From Acanthochromis polyacanthus (taxonomy: Eukaryota; Chordata; Actinopteri; Pomacentridae), in the NCBI RefSeq assembly GCF_021347895.1, contig NC_067122.1, positions 11,521,983 through 11,585,982 on the forward strand: 64,000 nt of DNA. Direction: 5' to 3'. The first letter of the stretch is position 1. Every line of letters starts with the position of its first letter. Below the pieces are notes generated by a model. The model made no database searches, had not been told where the DNA came from, and was given only the letters and a program-made list of their open reading frames with translations. The translations under genes and the position numbers were made by a program. Shown here in pieces: positions 57,635 to 64,000 of the stretch.

Positions 57635-58630
57635 TTAAAGCTGCTGTCCGGAGTTTCCGTTTGTTTTCAATTTATGTATCATTTTTAACAAAGCTTAAAT
57701 GTGTTAGTCTAGTTCGATACTATAATATAAAGTTAGTATAACGTGATTTGAAAATTTATTCCTGAGCTCCGCCTTCCTCTCATAGACCCCCATGTTATTC
57801 CAAAAAGCGCCGGTTGCTGCCGACCAATCAAGTTCGAGCTTCAGCTTTGTCATGCTGTCAATCAACGGTTACGCGCACAGCAAGCAAGCCCATGCAGAGG
57901 TGGGCGAGCTACGCACTACGCAACCGCGCGCACATTTGTTTTGCTTGTGGAGGAGAGAGCATCAGGGATCAGCAACTTCCAGAAAAGTTACCAATCCCAC
58001 GGCTTGTCAGGCCAAGAGACTGCAGGACGTTTTTTGGCTCGGGGTGCTCGCGTCGCTCCCCGACCACGGCCTCCATAGCCCGCCTGACGGCTTCGTTTAG
58101 ATGCCGTGGTCGGGGTGCTCGCCTCGCTCCCCGACCACGGCCTCCATAGCCCGCCTGACGGCTTCGTTTAGATGCCCGACCTCTGGAGGAAGATGTTGGG
58201 GCGTCTGGGACATACTCTTCGTCAGAGGAGTCATGCAATTCTGAACTCTAGATAGAAATAAATAAACAATGTAACACATATACACGCGTAAATGCACTAA
58301 GTTTGATAAACAACGTCATCGAGAGGGATACATGAGTGTAATCACATATTGAAACTTTACTCGTTCGTCCTAGCAGATTCATGTTATTTTGGTATTAGGA
58401 CAAGTTAGACTCAATACAGCATTCTAACGTAATTCCATTATTATTTACTAAATGTACTAAATGCAGAAGAGGGGAAAACAGCAAAACAGGCAAGATGCTG
58501 CAGCACTCCGGGCACTCCTGTCAGGTACTGCGCGCGTGCACAAATAAAGGGGCGAAATCAGAGGGAGGGAGGGTGGGACCAACAGCGTTTTGGGAGAGGC
58601 TGCGATTCAAACTCCGGACAGCAGCTTTAA
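57635..58630. mobile_element. TTAA-flanked element with inverted ends
   Basis: Ends are TTAAAGCTGCTGTCCGGAGT (57635-57654) and its exact inverted copy (58611-58630). The TTAA at both ends suggests a piggyBac-type target site. On the minus strand, MHDSSDEEYVPDAPTSSSRG followed by arginine-rich repeats (frame 57969-58238) resembles the acidic N-terminus of piggyBac-type proteins, but no catalytic part exists. The element is more GC-rich than its surroundings. Confidence 0.65.
58041..58174. repeat. Two-copy 71-bp tandem repeat
   Basis: GGGGTGCTCGC plus following sequence (through GCTTCGTTTAGATGC) is repeated with a 71-base period, the second copy starting at 58112. The frame shift of 71 bases puts the two copies in different reading frames. 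Confidence 0.85.
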
Positions 58631-58747
58631 GTGGCCCAGATTTTCTACGTATGAGGCTATTTCCTCTACAAGAATACTGGCAAAGTTATATCACTTCCTA
58701 CATTCATTTAAACAGTGACAAGGTCCCTGACAGGAGACAATGTCAGG

Positions 58748-59069
58748 ATGACATTGCTTCTTCTTTATCAAGGACGTGAGTATTTTTTTAATTTATACAT
58801 GACATTTTTATAAGGTGGATTTCCTAAATTATTGTGAGTTAATTTCTGATGTATTTTATGTTTTCCTTCAATTCTGATACACTCATTCCAGTGAACCCAG
58901 TTCAACTTAGTGAATCTATAACTTTCACATGTTCTCGGTCTAATACTGACCTCGACTGAGGAGAAGTCCACTGGTACAAGCAGAGTGTCAGAGATAATCT
59001 GAAACTAATTGTGACTCTGCTGAGATCAACAACACCAAAGTATGAACCAGTGTTTAATAACTCAAGATG
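58748..59069 (+). pseudogene. Truncated type II NITR pseudogene
   Basis: A leader exon at 58748-58775 is 28 nt long; it lacks 15 nt in frame against the normal 43 and reads MTLLLLYQG. The V exon would begin at 58877, but its acceptor reads CTG in place of CAG, and an in-frame TGA lies at 58957-58959 within the NTDLD stretch. Similarity to V exons (HWYKQSV-like and NNSRC-like parts) stops at about 59069; no second Ig, membrane or tail exon follows. The promoter block with TTTAAA and the tiny upstream ORF (58740) is still recognisable, so the copy was once complete. Confidence 0.88.
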
Positions 59070-59590
59070 CAGTCTATCAAATGCAACAGTGGTCAGTGAG
59101 GAGTTTGTTTTTTAGTCTTTTCTTAAAGATTGAAAGGGACTCTGCAGATCAGAGTTTGGTTACTCATTCCACCACCAGGGAACCACAGAGGAGAAGAGTC
59201 TTGTATGGACCAACCCTGTTGTGGTGGTTGTATCAGGCGCCTTTTGTTGGCCACGTGTCGTGAGCAGGGGGGAGTTTAGACCTGAATGAGAGAGTTCAGG
59301 TAGGAAGGATCTGTTTTCATTTTAGCAATGGTCATAAATTAAACCCCAAAAACCGTATCTCTGTGTATGAAACTCTGGCTGTCAGAATTCATGTTTTTTG
59401 AGACAGTCATTGGTACACTGCAGTTTTAAGGTGAAAATGTTCAGCTATGACTTTTAAAGATTATTTCCCTCATGTCTTCTAGCAGATAAAACCACTATCT
59501 GGACATTTGTAAAAGGTATTAATCTTATTTTTTACTCTAGGGATTCTTTTCATTTCAGTAAAGATGTCTGCTTTGATGAAAACATCTTTT
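59070..59590. repeat. Unrelated repeat joined to the NITR pseudogene
   Basis: The stretch with AAAGATTGAAAGGGACTCTG and CATTCCACCACCAGGGAACC is a dispersed fish repeat. It replaces the rest of the V exon. From about 59500 (AAAGGTATTAATCTTATTTT) paralogous flank resumes, as at 44635. Confidence 0.55.
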
Positions 59591-61100
59591 ATCTTCCTGG
59601 TCTCACAGCACTTTGTAAAGGCCTTCTATATATGTCTGTCATGAGAACAACAAGCAGAGCTACATGCAGCAGCTGCACTGACAGAGAAAAGCTGTGGTGA
59701 ACCATTTCTCTGCCCTTTGACCAACAACTGAAGCTGTTTACTCAGAATAGACCGGACTATGGCTGAAGAAGAACTAAAAAGACTTTAGCATTCTGATATT
59801 ACCTCAACAATTTGGAAGTATTGTTTTCATTTCACCTCCTTTTGTTTTAAGTTAAAAACAGTGTCTTTCTTCTATTTTTAAACCACAGGATACTACAAAC
59901 ATACACATCTTCAAGCTTATATTATCCAATACACAGTATATAGATCATATTAGTTTTAATTAAAATGCATACTCATTGATTCATTGACCATTAATTTGGA
60001 CAGATGTGACACTGTGCCAAGTAAAACAAACTTCAATAGACTTGAGGAAGTCAAAGCAATAGTTGATGATAAAGTTCTGCTCTTGCCAAAAAGATGAGGG
60101 TGGGACAAGTGTGTGATTAGCACCTCCCCTTGTGTATCAGCCATTACCAATGAAAACAGCAAACTTCAGAGATGTGTGATGAAAATGGTCAAGCCAGTAT
60201 GACTGAGTAGGCATTAGTGCGTGACCATCACTCTTGTATATTGTCTAATCTCTAATTTTTTATGGGACTTCTTCTGATATTAATATTATGCACAACAATA
60301 ATATAGTGTTGTTCCACTTTTATATTTAGAATAGATACACAAGACCAACTTTCTGACGTGAAAGACATGAAAAAGGAAGAACATCCCCTTTGTATTCACA
60401 CCTTCAGAAGACCAACCACAGCAGTGCTAAAGTTTCCATTCATCCTTTGTCAGTGCTGACTGAATTTGTGTGTTTGTGTTTCTATGTTTCAGGTGTGAAC
60501 AGTGCTATGCACACAAGAGAAGCCATAAAGTAAAATAGCGGACATGACGTAAATGAAAATTTTATATGTTGGTGTTTTGTTTCAAATTACATTTCATCGT
60601 CGTTACTTCTCCTTTTTCCACTGTCTTGTATGTGGGACTGCATGTTTATTTTGTGCAAACTGACTGGATGTTAGGAATCACTGATTGAGGTTACTAGTTG
60701 TTTTGAAAGGACAATATTTATGGTCAACAATTCAGTTGCATTTGTAGTAGAAACAAAAACTGTTATAGATAGTTTTTGACTTTTTTTTAAATTTTACTTT
60801 ATTGGGCTGTGAACTAGTGAAAAGACAGCAGGGGGTTAGAGAGGAAAGTGGGACATGTGGTGCAGTTTCACAGCTGAAGTTGAATCCAGGATGTTGTGGT
60901 TTTATGCTGCTGAGGAGCTTTGTGTGAAAAACGTCGTTGTCAGACCGGCATGTTTTGCCTCATGGTCAACAGTATGTTGACCTTGATGAAGGCTGCAAAC
61001 CCAAATGTTCCAGTGTGACAAATGTTGCTGCAGTTTTAACTATTTAACATTTTCTCTCCATTTTGCAAGTTGGTGAAGATGTTCCCGAAATCTCCACTCT
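59590..61100. repeat. Conserved intergenic module, copy F
   Basis: GAGAAAAGCTGTGGTGAACC (about 59684) is followed by the core AAGGAAGAACATCCCCTTTG with CAACCACAGC (about 60375-60423) and the AGTGAAAAGACAGCAGGGGG block (about 60817). ETS-like and RUNX-like words are kept. Confidence 0.6.
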
Positions 61101-62400
61101 ACTTCTCTCAGGTCTTGACATTTCAGGTGCAACAATGGGCAGGAAGTTATAAAAGTGTTGATCAGGGCGCTTTGGTAGCTCACCTGGTAGAGCCTGCACC
61201 ATTATCTAAATAAATGGCTAAAAATCCTGCAAAGATATAAGGACATAAGAGATGGGGAGCATCGCCCAAATTTGACTACTTCAGTTGATTATTGTGATTT
61301 GGTTCGTGCTGTGTATCTCTATTACACACCCATAGAAGAAAAGATCCAAACGTCTCTGGATCTTAAGTAAAACTGTCCAATAACTATGACCATGCAAAAA
61401 ACAAGCACAAATACAGTTTAGATATATGCCCGCATTCTCCACCATTAATATACGCATATATGTGGGGAGATGTTTGTTCAGATAGGGTTTTAATGCGAAT
61501 GAAGAATTATTATGCAATCTAACTGCTACTGAACCAGTGATATATTTCGATCAGATTACTGTAGCAATGCTGGTTGTGAATCACCCCTTGTCGCGCTGTC
61601 AAGAAGAACTTCAACACAAAACAAACACTACTGTCACTGTGAGTGAGGTAAATATGAAGGCAGAGAACACAATATTGTGATGCAATATTGTAGTCAATAT
61701 TATGGTGTTCTGAGATGAATCGCTGAATAGATCACACCTGTGAGTACCTGTTAATTTGATGGTAGGCTAATTTGGCAACTCATAGGAATTCACTTTTAGA
61801 GTCAACAAAAGAGCTGACAGAGTTTCACCAAGCTTTCAGGAGCTGAAAGGTACATGTGTGTGTGTGGTGAAAAAACTGTCTTGAGGTTCCCTTTAATATT
61901 GATCTTATACTTATTATTAAAAATTAATATCTTTATGAATCCGATGTTGATTCATTTTTAAGGTGTATTAAACATATGTTACTTTTTTAGACTATCAGGT
62001 TTAAAGTATGACATACAACACAGATACTAATGGCCTGATTTGAACCACAGACTTCATTTTCTGTGGTGTACTCTGTAAACCTGTAACTCTTTGGCTACCA
62101 GAGGGCTTCACAAATTCTCTCTGACAATGTGCTTGGTTGAACTAATCCTTGTGGTTTCACACTTTCACATCAGACACATGGTAAGAAATCTTAGCTATCA
62201 AAAGTTGATATTTGTGTGTTTAGCTGTACCACACAATATGAGGGCAGAGGATGGACATTACTTTAACAAAGAGGAAAATATTTAATGTGAGCTTGTAACA
62301 TACTTGTCAACAAAATGGTGAAAAATCATTAAAATGAGTGACTAAACAAATAAGAATGAGGTGATACAATCCTCAAAGCCCTGGACGTGCCCAATGTGAC
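61101..62400. other. Upstream flank of the rightmost NITR gene
   Basis: 61150-61230 looks like a worn tRNA-type SINE (GGTAGCTCACCTGGTAGAGC). 61240-61630 matches 46165-46580 without the hairpin left arm. From about 61880 the sequence matches the flanks of the 40252 and 51179 genes. No gene is seen. Confidence 0.5.
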
Positions 62401-62537
62401 AGGAAGTGCACTTTTGAATCTTTATTCTCTGACAACCAATCAGATGCATTTGGCAGTGTGACATAAAGGGTCTTGTTATATCTCCTCCTACATTGATTTA
62501 AACAGCGACAAGGTCCCTGACAGGAGACAATGTCAGG
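62400..62537 (+). promoter_or_regulatory. Promoter region of the NITR gene at 62538, with tiny upstream ORF
   Basis: ETS-like ACAGGAAGTGC at about 62399, CCAAT at 62436-62440 and TTTAAA at 62497-62502, 41 bases before the start. ATG TCA GGA TGA starts at 62530 and overlaps the main ATG. Confidence 0.55.
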
Positions 62538-64000
62538 ATGATCGTCTTGTGGATTACACTGCTTGTTCTTCATCAAGGATGTGAGTGCTTTCTACTTTTT
62601 TACTTGACATTTTTGCAAGTTAGATTTTCAAATATATTGTGACTTAATTTCTGTATATTTTTTTGTTTGTTTGTTTTCTTTCAATTCAGATACACTCACT
62701 CCAGTGAAGACAGTTCAAACTGGTGAATCCACAACCTTAACATGTGCTCTGTCTAATACTGATATCAGCTATGGAGAAATCCACTGGTACAAGCAGAGTG
62801 TTGGAGATAATCTGAAACTAATTATGAGTCTTCGGAAAAATGCACAACCTCGATATGCACCAGAGTTTTTAAACTCAAGATGGGAAGTTAAGAGTCGTGA
62901 CAATTTCACTGACCTGAGTATTTTGAGAACAACCCAAGAGGACGAGGGAATCTACCACTGTGCATTAATTACATTGTATGGCACAACATCTCAATGGATT
63001 GGGACATATTTGATTGTAAGAGGTAATAATGTGAACTAGTTTGCTTGCAGTTTTGCAAATGCTCCAACCATGAAAACACGACTGTATACATGTTGAAGAA
63101 TAACTGTCACTGAAGATGTTTTGAAAACATTTGCTATACATTTTTCAGTTTCAATCTAATTAAATTTGCATTTATTATACATTTCTTCTGTTTGTATCCA
63201 GATGTTATTTCAACCACTGATTCAACTGAAGTATAATATTAATAATCCCTGTTTATATCAGTAAGATGTAAAACTACTAAAATCCTATTTGATGTTTTTC
63301 TCAGACTTTCAAAATTTGCTTTGAAGTCTCATTCTGTTAACAGTTTTTTCATTACACAGGAGACGGTCAGAAGACATCAGACTACACTGTTGTTCAGTCC
63401 ACAGCATCACATTCAGTCCATCCAGGAGAATCACAGACTCTCCAGTGTTCAGTCTTCTCTGACTCTGACAAGAAAACATGTTCAGGAGATCTGAGTGTGT
63501 TCTGGTTCAGACCTGGATCAGATAAATCTCATCCAGACATCATCTTCACTGATGGAAACAGACCTGATGGATGTGAGAAGAGATCTGACACTCAGAAGAG
63601 CTGTGTTTATCGCTCCTCTAAGACCTTCAACTCCTCTGATGCTGGGACTTACTACTGTGCTGTGGCCACATGTGGACAGATACTGTTTGCAAATAGAACT
63701 ACTCTGACCAATGGTATGATTTTATGTTCAGTACTGAAGATATACAAAATATGTTCATAGCATCATTTGTCATTTTTCTACTTTTCTTTCAGATGCTTTT
63801 TTACAAACTGCACGATCTGAAATGATTGCTCTGGTGGTAGCAATAATCTGCTTGGCCATTTCTGTGATTGTGAATATCGTTTTAATCTGTTACCGAACTT
63901 CAAGAGCAGCACAAGAACAATTCACAGGTTAGCGTTGTTTATTGAGTCACGTTCTACACAGCTGGGATTTTACTCAAAAAATGTCAAACATCTGTCTTAA
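62538..64000 (+). CDS. nitr: NITR-family receptor, type II, 5' part, runs off right edge
   Basis: Exons in the window: 62538-62580, 62690-63022, 63360-63713 and 63793-63927; the linker and tail exons lie beyond 64000. The leader is MIVLWITLLVLHQG. The V domain has LTCALS, IHWYKQS and DEGIYHC with CDR3 CALITLYGTTSQW. The I domain matches the other type II genes except that the J-like motif reads FANRTTLTN, so both glycines of FGNGT are changed. The membrane exon has the usual uncharged span and CYRTSRAAQEQF. Its donor reads GTTAGC, whereas the other genes have GTAAGT or GTAAAT, which may weaken splicing. An ITIM tail is expected but cannot be seen. Confidence 0.85.

Overview
The window looks like nuclear DNA from a ray-finned (teleost) fish. 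It is AT-rich and intron-bearing, packed with fish-type Tc1, hAT, LINE and SINE repeats, and carries tandem two-domain immunoglobulin receptor genes of the novel immune-type receptor (NITR) family, which is known only from bony fish. The species cannot be named from this sequence.

All the NITR genes lie on the + strand: a 3' fragment at 1-1000, complete genes at 10103-11775, 19225-21011, 25972-27624, 32836-34990, 40252-42154 and 51179-53058, a broken copy at 58748-59069, and a gene running off the right edge from 62538. Each complete gene has the same six coding exons: a 43-nt signal exon, a V-type Ig exon, a second Ig exon (I domain) with six conserved cysteines and usually a J-like FGNGT motif, a transmembrane exon, a short linker exon and a tail exon with tyrosine motifs. 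The exon joins I propose keep frame in every complete gene. There are two sub-families. Type I (10103, 19225, 25972) has MLALFCFLLMLRMG- or MQTVLYSLLMLTVG-like leaders. Type II (32836, 40252, 51179, 58748, 62538) has MIVLWIT-like leaders and LNYAAL/SVYSQV tails. The leftmost gene is a mosaic of both.

The cluster grew by tandem duplication of units of about 7-11 kb, each holding a NITR gene plus intergenic sequence. A non-coding module recurs six times between the genes (about 5280, 15430, 23780, 36790, 44680 and 59590). It contains an ETS-like core next to RUNX-like AACCACA. Comparing paralogous units reveals insertions that came after duplication: a 637-bp solo LTR (8967-9603), a full Tc1 element with an intact transposase (53564-55199), a decayed Tc1 (56060-57404), a hAT-like element with an 8-bp target duplication (49313-50428) and several nested miniature elements.

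The NITR proteins are expected to sit at the surface of lymphoid or NK-like cells and, through ITIM-type tyrosines, give inhibitory signals. The main points of interest are exon-level mosaicism: near-identical I-domain exons beside divergent V exons, a swapped and frameshifted tail in the 19225 gene, a tiny ATGA-overlapping upstream ORF in type II genes, an unexplained reading frame shared by the 3' flanks of two genes, a hammerhead-ribozyme-like core, and a 60-bp-arm hairpin. Function and expression are inferred from family knowledge, not shown by the sequence.
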